Positions 45,634 through 56,774 of a stretch of 64,000 nucleotides of DNA are shown here, one piece after another. The translations under genes were made by a program, and so were the position numbers. A model generated the notes under the pieces. The model did no database searches. It was not told the DNA's origin and saw only the letters and a program-made list of their open reading frames with translations. Source of the stretch: Poa pratensis (taxonomy: Eukaryota > Streptophyta > Magnoliopsida > Poales > Poaceae); the NCBI GenBank assembly GCA_947311845.1, contig CAMZMU010000111.1, forward strand, positions 14,018,006-14,082,005, in the 5' to 3' direction. How positions within the stretch are numbered: position 1 is the first letter of the stretch; each line of letters begins with the position of its first letter.

Positions 45634-45642
45634 ACATGGAGA

Positions 45643-46300
45643 TGACAAGGTTGTGTGCCGATCGGTGTCGCCGCCGCTGAATCAATTTGGCACTCGACGC
45701 GAGCGCGAGCAGGAACGGCTTCGGCGGCTGGTTGTTCTTCCGCGCGATCGGGGGTTTCCTCGACTCTGTGAGGACGACACATCAAGTGTGGTTGTTGAAG
45801 AACGCCGACGCGAGCGCGGAGACGGGGCGCATGTGTGCAACAGGAGGCGGCGATAGGGAAAGATGTGGGAGCGAGAAAACCCTAGCGGCGGCGCCCCTAC
45901 GAGCAAAGCGGGCCGGGCCAAGGGCCAATAGTAGTTGGGCTGAGTGCGGCGACGACTGCGATCGATAGATGGCAGAAAATATTGGCAGAAAACGGAGGGG
46001 GTACGAACATACGTTGAACTCCCATTTAATAGTAAAGATTATCGAAAACTCACTTTGGCTAGTGATCCCTTTGCATTGATGTTATTAATGTGTTCCTTTT
46101 ATAGCACATCTACTCTATCCGCAAGAAATAATTGGGGACTTGGTATGGAGGAGTACTCCTATCTCTTTAATTATCTGCATTGATAAAATTAATTTGTTCC
46201 CTTTATAGCACATCCAATATCTATAGCTACATGCAACTCATTAAATCATGTTCTTATTATAAATTAATGTATTCCTTCTTATCTTCAAGGTCAGTAGATG
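45643..46300. other. GC-rich patch then AT-rich promoter-side DNA
   Basis: 45,660-45,960 is GC-rich with Arg/Ser-rich frames on both strands and no domain; it could be the former 5' region of the minus-strand pseudogene left of the MULE. The remainder lies upstream of the defensin-like gene. Confidence 0.3.
46071..46226. repeat. Imperfect direct repeat upstream of the defensin-like gene
   Basis: 'Ttgcattgatgttattaat' plus 'ttccttttatagcacatc' (46071-46110) recurs as 'ctgcattgataaaattaat' plus 'ttccctttatagcacatcc' (46176-46215). Confidence 0.65.
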
Positions 46301-46308
46301 CACATCTC

Positions 46309-46315
46309 TATAAAT
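46309..46315 (+). promoter_or_regulatory. TATA box of the defensin-like gene
   Basis: TATAAAT lies 68 bp before the ATG at 46383, putting the transcript start near 46340. Confidence 0.65.
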
Positions 46316-46382
46316 GGACCCTTTTTCTTTTAGCACACAACAGTTCATAGTGCAACACATATCTCGACGGTTGTAACAAGAG

Positions 46383-46708
46383 ATGGGGACTACCCAAATT
46401 CTATTCCTCTCCCTTGCCCTCGTGCTGCTATCCTCAGGTATCTAGACACACACACACATGTTCTTCTATATGCTTGCGTTTTTTTGCAATGATCTTCCCT
46501 AATCTCTTGTTTCGATTGACCGTTAGATGTGGCAATAGCTGGGCATTGCGGTCCTAAGATCTATGAGGGCCCGTGCGAGGAAGACACTTGTCGTGACTGG
46601 TGCAAGATTGTGGGTGGCTACAGTAGCTCATGTGTTTCCAAGGGATGCCAGTGTGTAGCATGCTGGTCAACACCGCCGAGTTCATCAGCGAACTCACCAT
46701 CGAGCTAG
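46383..46708 (+). CDS. Defensin-like cysteine-rich secreted peptide, two exons, 78 aa
   Basis: Exons are 46383-46437 and 46527-46708, with a GT-AG intron in phase 1 after the signal peptide, the usual plant defensin gene structure. Residues 1-~24 are a signal peptide (MGTTQILFLSLALVLLSS core). The mature part has eight cysteines spaced C-x8-C-x4-C-x3-C-x9-C-x4-C-x1-C-x2-C. The C-x3-C plus C-x-C pair is the cysteine-stabilised alpha-beta signature. A short Ser/Pro-rich tail follows the last cysteine. Family members are secreted, four-disulfide peptides acting in antimicrobial defence or cell signalling; the specific role here is unknown. A TATA box (46309-46315) and AATAAA (46791-46796) frame the gene, so it looks intact. 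Confidence 0.88.
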
Positions 46709-46790
46709 GCCAAGAACGACACATGCATGGACATGGAATCTTATTTTCATTGTTTATTTTTGTGAACGGAACAATCATGGTTAGTCAAGT

Positions 46791-46796
46791 AATAAA
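46791..46796 (+). terminator. Polyadenylation signal of the defensin-like gene
   Basis: AATAAA lies 83 bp after the TAG at 46706-46708. Confidence 0.6.
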
Positions 46797-47189
46797 ATGG
46801 TGACATGTCTCAAGAAAACAGGTGCTATGTAGTGGTATTGAAGCCATCTTGATGAAATGTACTCCTTAATATTTTCACTACTATGAATGGGTCACATGAA
46901 AGATTATTGTTCACATTGTCAATGCATTTGTTCCAAATGATTTCACCTCCGTCATCACTCGTCAATGTATATGCTTTTGGATTTACTAGTGTGTATTTTG
47001 ATAATCTGTAGGGAGGTAGGAAAATTTACTCTCGTCGGAATGACTATTTAAGACAAGTAGAAATAAGAATACTCTCTCCTTTCCGTTGAACAAGGCGAAT
47101 TTTTTTCGGCGCGGCAGGGATTGGCAGTGGAAAAACTTCCCATCTTGAATCTGCATGCACGCAACGTAACTCTCCTTAATTCTCTCTCG
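46797..47189. other. Intergenic DNA, nothing recognised
   Basis: AT-rich, without supported open frames or inverted repeats. Confidence 0.45.
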
Positions 47190-47192
47190 TTA

Positions 47193-47477
47193 GAGCAAGT
47201 ACAATAGTACAGTCAACGGCTGGCTATGAGAGATTGCCATGTCATCTATAGCCAACCATATAGCCAACATGTACAATAGTTAGATATAGGAATGTGTTAA
47301 TTTATTAAGATATGGTCCACCTTCCACTCTCACAAAGTGTCTAGGATCCCGTGCTAGAGCTGGCTCTTGCATGAGAGCCCACTCTCCTTCTCTCTCCTCT
47401 TCTCTCTCTTCCATGTCATCCAACAAATATTATTTAATTCCTTATAGCCTGCTTACATAAGCTTATTGTACTTGCTC
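47193..47477. mobile_element. PIF/Harbinger-type MITE with TTA duplication
   Basis: It starts GAGCAAGTACAATAGTACAG and ends CTTATTGTACTTGCTC, inverted over the outer 13 bp. TTA flanks both ends (47190-47192 and 47478-47480). Internal repeats 'tatagccaac' and 'tctctcc' occur; non-coding. Confidence 0.85.
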
Positions 47478-47480
47478 TTA

Positions 47481-49684
47481 TTGTCCAGACTCCTCGTTTC
47501 TTGCCCACGCCGTCAAACCTCCCATCCCCCATTGTGCTCTCTCTCTCTCTCTCTCTCTCATGCACCATCAAGCGAGAGGCACGATCCATTGTGATTTTAT
47601 CAAAGAGGAAGTTGTTCCTCATTCATTGGAGAGAATTCAATGCCATGGATCGCTCCCAAATCGACGGTGGATATCATGAGAGCTTGGCGCCATGGACGCA
47701 AACAAAACTTGAACTCCAAAATTCGAGGTGCTATAAGAGCTTGGTGCCATGGACGCACTGTTCATCATCATCATGTGGTTCTTTCTCAAATCATGACGAA
47801 CCTGGACCTTAAGGAGCCAATCAATTGGGAATCTCAAAGACTTCGATGGGGTGGTCCGTGAACTTGTTGGAGAGTTTTTTTTGAGTCTCCGAGATTGCAA
47901 AAACGCCATGTCAAATTGCTTATTTCAAATGATTTGGCTGTTCGTCGTTTCAGATAAGACAAAATGAATGGCGTGCTCTGAGATTATCATAACGCCTTTT
48001 TAGTCTGGCGTGGAGGGGCCATACTTGGTTAAAGGTTTACTAAAGAGCCATTAGTAACTGATAGTTTGGCAAAAATGGTTATTTAGCACAAAAGATACCC
48101 TATCCTTACTTCGTCGATTTATCTTGACTGGTATGTACATATTCTGGCGCAATTTTCATCAGCGCGCTATGCTGAGTTCTGGTCCACAACCGCAGATGGT
48201 GAGATTTGACAGATTTAACCATATTCAAAATTTCAGTACAAAATGAATCAGATATGTAAAAAGTTTACAGTCAAACCCTTTTTGCATAACGCTCTAGGGT
48301 AGGGCACGATGGTACACTGCACGACGCCCTGGTCTAGGGCGCCATGTTCTCTTAACGCCGTGAGTCGCCATGACTCAAAGCTCCATGTAGTGTACCATGG
48401 TGCTCTACCCTAGGGTGCCATGCAATGTACCATGGCATCCCGAGGCCGCACACCACTAAAAAGTGTGAGATTGTGAATTGTTTTCAAAATACGGTTTATG
48501 TTGTGTTGAATTTTTGAAAAAAAGGATCAAATTTATCCATTTTCACCTGCAGACGAGGCTGAATCGAACATAATTGGTCGGCCTAGCTAGGCCTTCGCAT
48601 GCCGTACGTCCGTTGACCTTTTGGCGTTCGAGTACGTTAGGCAATTATATGCACGTTCCAAAGGATCACGCGTACTACTATTCTGGTCAAATTCGTCAGA
48701 GTATGTATGTGGAATAACATGGCATCCCTCGACTGCGATCATCATGCACGAAAGGAAGGATAACTTCTCACGCGTTCCAGGAGGGCGATGGATCGGATTC
48801 TCCCCCGATCGATCGGCACACCGTCACCATGATCTGTCACCGCATGCCTTGCCTTCCTCTCCAACATCCGAGCGTAGCCCTCTCACAGAGATTATTCGGC
48901 GGATAATTTTATTCTCCCAGTCTACTGCTTTGATTATATATACACGAACATGCATGACACATGCAGTGAATTATTCTCCTTTTTTTATTTCCTTTCGCAG
49001 AAGGTTTGTTTTTACTCCTTTTATCCATGGCTCAGCGTCCTCGCGAGTCCCGAGGCATGGCGATCCCCCGCTATCTTCCAGCAACACGTGACCACGAAGT
49101 CACCCCTCCTGCCTCGTGGGGCCTCAGTCCAACGGCAGCCACCGCTCGGCGCCCCACCTTAATCGGGCGCGTTAACTCCCGGCCTCCATCGCCGCCGTCC
49201 GCCCGCCTCAATTTCCTCTCCCCGCAAATCGCCACCGTCCGCGGTGCCACCTACCGCCGGTTACTCGGACACGTCCGCCATTGCCAGACGCGCAGCACCG
49301 ACGCGAGGGCCCGAGAATAACTTCACGTCCCCACACGAATCGCTCCTCCTCACGCCCGCATTCTCTACACCCTCCCTCCCCTGCTTCCCATTGAGGAGAT
49401 CCACCACCGGCCGGCAAACCGCAACCGCTACTCGCCGCCGTGCTCCGCTAGCCTATTCTTGCGGCGCCAACGAAGGCCGTGTCATTTCCCATTTCGTTGG
49501 CTGGCTGGCGCCTCGCCGGCCGGGCTTCTTTCCCGTTCGGGGCTCGGCCGTTCAAGGAAAGTGATAAGGCGCGCGTGACGGACGCGCTCGGGCAGAATTG
49601 GCAATCAGTGCCAGATTGGCGCTGTCATTTCTCCCCGTTTCCTGCCGATTTCGTGCGGCCATTGGACGCGGCGAGCAGCGTTCA
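47481..49684. other. Intergenic region upstream of the O-fucosyltransferase gene
   Basis: It holds a short CT repeat (47537-47558). A ~120-bp imperfect inverted repeat sits at 48292-48415 ('ctagggtagggcac' against 'gtgctctaccctagg'). GC-rich promoter-side DNA follows from 48,900. No additional gene is supported; frames at 48621-49091 and 49006-49320 have no motif. Confidence 0.45.
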
Positions 49685-49690
49685 TATATA
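49685..49690 (+). promoter_or_regulatory. TATA box of the O-fucosyltransferase-family gene
   Basis: TATATA sits in 'gttcatatatagagc' about 107 bp before the ATG, suggesting a transcript start near 49715. Confidence 0.65.
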
Positions 49691-49791
49691 GAGCTGGCGT
49701 CTCTCCCCATCGCCGTGCTGCGTTGAAGAGTTCTTGGCGCGCGTGATTGCGTCCGGATGCTTCTTGCATAGGGCCACGCCTGCATTCGTCA

Positions 49792-52700
49792 ATGGGAATG
49801 GGGTGCAAGGCTGCGGCGGCGATGGGCCTCAAGCCGGACAGGCTCAGGTTCCCGTCGGTGGCCGCGGTGGCGCGGTCGCGCAGGATGAAGATGTGGGTGC
49901 TGCGCGCCACCACCACGGTGCTGCTCTGGACTTGCCTCGTGCAGCTCACGGCCGTCGGGGAGACCTGGGGCCCGCGCGTCCTCAGGGGGTGGCCGTCCTG
50001 CCGGATGGCGCCGGGGGCGCGGCGATTCGCGTTGCAGGTGCCCGTCGTTGAGAAGGAGGTCGCGCTGCCGCCCAAGAGTGAGTGCTGCTGTCAACTCTGG
50101 TTCCCCATTGTCGTTCCTGGGATTGCTATTTTGCCATGAGCTATGATTTATCAATTATTTGGGCTGTTTACATTTCCATCTATGTTCCATGTTCATGCTT
50201 TTTGAATTCAGCATATGTGGACACAAAATTTAGCTTTAGTTTGATTCCTACAACGGCAAATTGAATAATCATTGCCTATGGAGGGAAAGGAACATGTACC
50301 AGTATTTGGTTGCCCAAACCCGATATTTATGGGTTGCCTTTGCCTTTTGGGTACCAATTGTTTGTGCTGCATTTAGGAACTAACATGGGTGGCCGCAAGC
50401 TTGGTCTTGTCAATTTAAGAGCGCGGTTTTTCTCCTTTTCAATAAAAAATAGTACTATGTAGCACCAATGAAGGCATAATTTGGTATAATTTTCTTTTCT
50501 AAATAAATGGAAATTTTCGGTCTGGCTTACAAGTTATGGTTTATTCAACTCGACCTCAATCGATATGCATAATTGTATGTTTGACTGAAAAAATATACTA
50601 GTGTAATAAAACATTTCTTTATGTACATTGTGCTTGTATGATTTTTAGTTGTTCTTGCTTTTCCTAATCATCTACCGTCTCCATTTTCTGCTAGGAATTT
50701 ACAGGAACAATGGTTATTTGATGGTTTCGTGCAATGGTGGGCTTAACCAAATGCGAGCAGCTGTAAGCAGCTTAGAAACTCTGCATTTTTCAGTTGCTAA
50801 TTTATCATCAGACAAAGCTCTATAGTATTAACACCCCACATTCTTAACATGTCTAATCAGATATGTGACATGGTAGTCATCGCAAGATATTTGAATGTGA
50901 CTCTAATAGTTCCCGAGTTGGATAAGACATCATTTTGGAATGACCCAAGGTGCACTTGCTATTTTGATATTGCTCTATTTTCCCATTTACTCTCTAGCAT
51001 AGTTAGTGAGTTTTATACTTTCGCATGTGACAAGGTGTACTAACGCGGATATTCTTCTGTTTTGCCTCTAGTGAGTTTCAGGATATATTTGATGTTGAAC
51101 ATTTTATAACTTCTCTCAGAGGTGAGGTCCGTGTGCTTAGAGAATTGCCACCAAGAATGAAGCGAAGAGTGGAACAGGGAATGTTTCACTCAATGCCACC
51201 TATTAGTTGGTCAGATATCTCCTATTACCATAATCAGGTAATATTTTTTTTGTATAATTAGATTAAATGCCTTTTTGGTGCTTGTCCTTACAATGTTACT
51301 CCATCCTTCCCAAAATATAAGGCATATAAGTTTTTGTCTTAAGTCATTTACAAAAAAAATTGGCCAAGTATTTATTATTTAGAAAAAATTATAAACATCG
51401 ACAATACCAAATCTATATCAATATATACGCTATTAAATATTTTTTCGTAGAGTATTCATTTGTTATTGTAGATGTTGATTTTTTTACATAAGCTTGGTCA
51501 AACTTTAAAAAATATATGCCTTATATTTCGGGAAGGAGTTTAATTAAAGTACTAAATGTTAAATTCACTTTGTACAGATACTTCCTTTGGTTAGGAAGCA
51601 CAAGGTTCTCCATCTTAATAGAACTGATGCTAGGCTTGCTAATAATGGTCTGCCCCTGGATATCCAGAAGTTACGTTGCCGGGTTAATTATGGTTCACTG
51701 AAATTTACATCCCAAATTGAGGAGTTGGGCAGGCGAGTGATTAGGATGCTCCGCAAAAATGGTCCTTTCTTGGTTCTTCATTTACGATACGAAATGGATA
51801 TGCTGGCCTTTTCTGGCTGTACTGAAGGTTGCACACGTGAAGAGACAGATGAGCTCACGAGAATGAGGTAAAATATGTTTGCTCTCGTACCTCAGATTTG
51901 CACACCATTTTGTAAACATAATTGCACATTGACAGCTGAGTTACTTTCTAATATCAGATATGCTTACCCATGGTGGAAAGAGAAGGTCATTAACTCTGAT
52001 GTGAAAAGAAAAGATGGTCTTTGTCCTTTAACCCCGGAGGAGATTGCGCTTGTCCTCAGAGCACTGGGTATCGACAGAAGTATGCAGATATATATTGCAG
52101 CTGGAGAAATATATGGTGGAAAACGCAGAATGGCTTCTCTTACTTCAGAGTATCCTAACGTGGTATGGACCAAGTGGTGCATGTGCATCATCATTTCTCT
52201 ATTACAAGTTTATAACTATCATTGCTACGCATATTTCTGTCCCCTGTTTCTGTGATGATAAAATTGATATTGATGCATAGGTGAGAAAGGAGACACTCTT
52301 GGAACCATCTGATCTCAGGTTCTTTCAGAACCATTCATCACAGATGGCAGCACTCGATTACATGGTGTCACTTGAAAGTGACATATTTGTTCCAACATAT
52401 GATGGTAACATGGCTAAAGTTGTCGAAGGACATCGCAGGTATATATATTTTACTTGGTTGTGGCTCTGTTTTGTGAATAATTTATTCGAACTGAATATTC
52501 TCAGCATTTAGAGCCTAGTTTTGTGTAGCCTATTTTCCATAGAGGAATTTATGCATCATTTCATATTTGCTCCTACAGGTTCATGGGATTCAGAAAACAA
52601 TCTTATTGGACCGAAAACTTATTGTTGATCTAGTCGACCGTTATAAGAGCGGTTCTCTGCCGTGGGATGAGTTCTCTGAACTAATCAAGTCCGTCCATGC

Positions 52701-52821
52701 AAACCGGATGGGATCAGCTTCGAGAAGGACGGTGATTCCGGACAAGCCCAAGGAAGAGGACTACTTCTATGCTAACCCTCAAGAGTGTTTGCGGGATCCC
52801 GATCTTTTACGGGCATGGTGA
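49792..52821 (+). CDS. GDP-fucose O-fucosyltransferase family protein, eight exons, frameshift in the last exon
   Basis: Exons: 49792-50077, 50695-50762, 50861-50949, 51072-51237, 51578-51867, 51958-52162, 52281-52438, 52579-52821. All introns are GT-AG with agreeing phases. The product is a type II membrane protein: short cytosolic tail, one membrane helix (~residues 34-55, [20 protein letters not shown]), then a lumenal domain. Family motifs are CNGGLNQMR (~108-116), HLRYEMDM (~271-278) and [15 protein letters not shown] (before residue 421). Plant members act in the Golgi, and some are O-fucosyl- or rhamnosyltransferases for cell-wall polymers; the acceptor here is unknown. Oddity: the splice into exon 8 enters a frame ending at TAG 52631-52633. 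The remaining ~75 codons continue correctly in the next frame ([18 protein letters not shown] to RAW and TGA 52819-52821), as if one A were missing at 52594-52597. Confidence 0.9.
51299..51538. mobile_element. Stowaway MITE in intron 4 of the O-fucosyltransferase gene
   Basis: The left end CTCCATCCTTCCCAAAATAT is mirrored by the right end CTTATATTTCGGGAAGGAG. It is preceded by TA (51297-51298); the right-hand TA appears mutated to TT. Non-coding AT-rich interior. Confidence 0.85.
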
Positions 52822-54020
52822 TATTTTCCTATGCCAGTACCGAGTGACATTCTTTCGTAGGCTGAACTGGGGTTATTACACATTGTTTCTGCCCAGCTGA
52901 GTCAAATGGCAAGGCATCCTGAGAGGTTCAGCTTGTGCTACGGAGAAGGTCTGTGGCTGGTAGCAGAAAGGACGGAACTGCCGACTTGGATGTAGCCGGC
53001 GTGTAGATGTTACAGAATGGAGGGGTTGGTTCTTGTATTTGTATAGATGGTGAGAGACATACGTCATTACCACAGAGTTTTTGCTTTGCTTAGACCCGAT
53101 TCCTCGGATGGACAGGGAATTTTTTGTTCAGTTTCTCTGTCCATCCGGTGGAATTGTGCCTTATCCAGTGTATCGAAACGAAAGGAAATTATGATAATGC
53201 AAAGAGATGTCGTTTACATGCATGATTCTGCCAGAAGCATGACATAGAACTCCTCTTCTTTTCTTCGGCATCTCGTCCGAAAGTTGTATTTGTACACTTT
53301 CAGATAGATGCTGCTCCTACTGCAATATATACACTGAAACTTGAGCGAAATGAAGAGAAGTTGTCTAAAGTCTTGACGACTCTGGTGCATCGAACTCCCA
53401 TTTGCGGTCATCCACTTGTTAAACCTGAGAATACGGGCTTCTTGTTTTCAGTGATGATCGATATAGGACGTCTTGTTTTCAGTGATGATCTGATGGTTAA
53501 GATAGTACTCTAGTTTCACTGCTACTACGACGCCATTAATTACGTGCACCGTCAAAGCGTCAACAGTGGGAATCCAGTGCTGCTGACCATGGCACTGCGC
53601 AAGCACCATGGATACTGCCGTGGAGTATGGCTGAAGCGTCTACGGAAAATCTGGGTGTTTCACTAGTTGTTTTCCCTGATCAACTCGCACGAGCAGTTGA
53701 ATCCCTTGTCTGCTCCGCTCTCTCGGCGTAACGTAACGCGCATTATACTACATCGACGTTCACCCGATCCTAGGCGCATCGTGTAAGGAGTTCGTGCCTC
53801 CGCCTTGGTTTCAGTGGCGATCGGGATCGATGGAGAATTAACCTCGACGGCAAGAGCAAGCAACCTCGGGCGTGTTTCTTAACGTTGGTGCAGCTGCTCT
53901 GTTTATTAGAGTACATCGCGTTGGCACGGGAGGCGTGCCGGCATGGGATCACTGAATTTTCTCGGATGCCAAGGCTGATCCAGTTTGGGGATCCTCCTCT
54001 GTTTTGGACGGGGTACACTG
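52822..54020. other. 3' UTR of the O-fucosyltransferase gene and intergenic DNA
   Basis: The 3' UTR probably covers several hundred bases after 52821. A short repeat 'cttgttttcagtgatgatc' occurs at ~53440 and ~53471. 53.69-54.01 kb is GC-rich with a plus-strand frame containing 'RINLDGKSKQPRAC', which I could not identify. Confidence 0.4.
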
Positions 54021-54024
54021 TTGC

Positions 54025-54285
54025 TTGCTCATATTGGGAGTAGCATATAGTAGCACACGTTAGTTATTATCTCAATAGTGGGGAGTGTAATATGTGTGGT
54101 AACATAGAGCCATTAATTTATTACTTTGTATACTCATTTTATATTAGGAAGTGTTATGTTACGGTAACTAACTATGTTTTTTTCATTTGGCTCTCTCTGC
54201 CAGAATTCATTACTTACACGAGTGAGGCTAGTTATATCTACACAACCATTATATATTTGTACACTACTAAATGTTAAGTTGTTGT
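54025..54285. mobile_element. MITE-like repeat related to 59458-59704
   Basis: 'Gtaacatagagccattaatt' through 'gtgttatgttacggtaacta' (54098-54165) matches 59528-59600 in the same orientation. Ends are degraded. The sequence type is frequent in Triticeae intergenic DNA. Confidence 0.55.
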
Positions 54286-54289
54286 TTTC

Positions 54290-55973
54290 TTAGGTGTTCC
54301 TTGCACTTTACAAGCTGACAACTGAGAGAGAATGAACCGAAACTTTCATGCTCTTTCATGTGAAAGTTCTTGGGCTAAATACCTCACCAAAATTCCATGC
54401 TCTCTCATGTGACTAAAGAAACAAATATTTGCTCTAAATAGCTGGCAATTGCCTTTGTTTCGAGAGTAACCACACTTTAAATTCAAATCAGTGTCAACTG
54501 ACAACACACCATGTTGATGTGGCCGCAACAAGTCCGGAATGGCCAAGCCGTAAGAGTGTGTCGAACAGGGACAGAGACAAGGGGGGACGAACAGGGGCTA
54601 CCCCACCCCATATGCTCATGGTTTCTTTAGAATATAATGGCAGCTACTAATTTAAGAGATTTTAGCTAGTTTAGTCCCCTTAGACAAATCACAACACTAA
54701 TTAGTCTATCTTTCCCCCCCTTGAGCTCAATTCCTGGCTCCGTCCCTGGTGTCGAATACATCCCATATAGAAGGGAAGAAACTCGCGTAGAGAAGCTCTC
54801 ACAAGAGCAGGAGGAAAGACCAACTGCTGAGGTCGTCTCCGCTCCTCTTCACTGCTGTGGGTGTCTGCCCGTCGGTGGCCTTCGACTTTAAGGTAAGGTA
54901 GTTGCTCGCTCTTTTTGTTTTAACCTAGTAAATATATTGTATGTTGTACCCAAACATTGACGTGCTTGGACTTTTTACTTGAGAAAGTTTGTAATAAACT
55001 GAATTAGGCTTTCCACTCTAGTTTCCTTAACCTATGTTTACTTTGCAACGAGGCGTTTGACGTGAATTTATGTTGTATGCTTTCACATGAGGTATCATAT
55101 AGACTCCTTGAAAACAAAGATAGCTACAAATGGAATATCCAACTACTTTAATAGGCATGTCACTATTTCTAAACTGGTTACCACAATAATGAATACGCAA
55201 AAGAACAAATTGGTTCTAAGAGTTAGGACTGTCATTTAGCAGAAAAAACAGTGAGACTGTGCTACTATTATGAGGTCTTACTACATCTAGGACTGTCACT
55301 ATTTCTGAACTAATGCAAGTGCTTCATTGGTAGTTCATGTTCACCGCAACACATAATGTGCTCAATATAGGATGGTTATGTTTGAGAGAAAACATTAGGT
55401 GACTCAGCTACATTATCCAAACTGTAATACTATCAACCCTGTAATCTTTTTTATTTGGCATGCTGTAGGCACGTCTTATTTTATTTGTGTCAGTAACTCT
55501 TATTCTGTTGACAACACATCGACCTTGATAGAGATCATGATTTTCAGTCAATCTAACTACTCACCATATTCTAGGGTTTCATTTCGGTAAGTATTCTTTT
55601 GTGCTCTCTTAGGGTTTCATTTCGGCAAGTACTCTTTCGTGCTCTCTCACGTTTTTTCTAGAATACGCAACAGTCTGCATCATATATTTAAAGAAACGGG
55701 TGGCAGAAAGAAGCCAGTACAACGTTGCACGGCTAGACAGACCACAACATACAACTCAGGTTGATCACTCTGCTCTAACACACCTACTACTTGCTAGCAG
55801 CTCTGCAGAATACCAGGTTTCTATGCTCTCTCATGTGAAATTCTGCCAGTTTATTTGTGCAGAATCACTTTCATCATCAACTACTTTCCATTATGTGGTG
55901 AAAACATTGGACTATAGTTATATTGTTTTACGTGTGAATTTCCTCAGCACCGCACAAGGCATCATCTAGTTAC
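54290..55973. other. Left flank of the tandem exon array, with partial copies
   Basis: 54781-54860 ('gagaagctctcacaagagc...gaggtcgtctccgctcctctt') recurs at 58579-58642. It ends in a donor-like AAGGTAAGG near 54893 and may be the 5' UTR exon of the gene that spawned the array. A truncated copy of the array's intron ('gttgacaacacatcgacctt') lies at ~55507-55560. A 38-bp tandem duplication, 'agggtttcatttcggyaagt', is at 55574-55648. Confidence 0.5.
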
Positions 55974-56774
55974 ACAAATTCTTATGGGTTTTATGTTCAT
56001 GCAGGATATGTCGCGCTGGCGATGGGAGATGATGCCCTGCATCCTCATGGTGCTGGCATGCATCTCAGCAGCCGATTATCTCATTTGGCGCTATGAGGGC
56101 AGCTTAGGTGTCGCTGAGGAGAGGAAAAGAAGAGGCGCCCGGGGTGGTCTATGATGAAGATATGTGGATGCCTTGCTTCCGGAACGTCCACCCAGCGTGG
56201 CTTGTGACGTACATGCTCACATGCTCGACAATCTTCACTACACTTGCAGCCATCTCCATCTGTCGCTATCCTAGTCTGCGCTTCTTCTACACCCAGTAAG
56301 TGTACTTTATTCTGAGTAAATTATGAATTCATGTTGACAACACATCGACCTTGATAGAGATCATGATTTTCTGTCAATCTGGTTATGTCTTATGATATCA
56401 CCCTTTAGTCATGCAAATTCTCACTGATAGTTTGTTGTATCGCAGACGAAGGTGAATCAATACAGTGCTGAAGAACTTAACCTTGTTCTCGGAGGAAGTT
56501 TAGGCCAATGCAAACCCATGTGTAAAAGACTTGCTGCGCATAGCAGGATATGTATTTTCTTTGTCCATGTCCATGTAATTTAATAGCTTTTGAATGTGTC
56601 CTATTTACTGGAGTACCGAACTCGTTGTCATCTGAAGGATCCAGGGGGGCCACCGTCCCCCAACCCACTGCAAATCTGTGAAGTATCCACTACAATTTTA
56701 CCCATTTCCCCCCGTTTAACCCAAAACCTTGCTATTTTGCTCCTTTCAGCCCATCCCCCCCCCCCCCCCCCCCC
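55974..56774 (+). pseudogene. Tandem exon array, copy 1 (decayed membrane-protein gene)
   Basis: The copy has an acceptor-like TTCATGCAG, then ATG 56008 opening MSRWRWEMMPCILMVLACIS, and a stop after ~48 codons. The biologically sensible frame continues one register away: VVYDEDMWMPCFRNVHPAWL, a membrane helix, then RFFYTQ ended by donor CA|GTAAGT at 56298. A 3'-UTR-like segment and a C-run close the unit. The motif WMPCFRNVHPAWL..FYTQ resembles the first membrane segment of a plant multi-pass membrane-protein family whose name I cannot fix. A frameshift between the two halves makes it non-functional. Confidence 0.55.
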
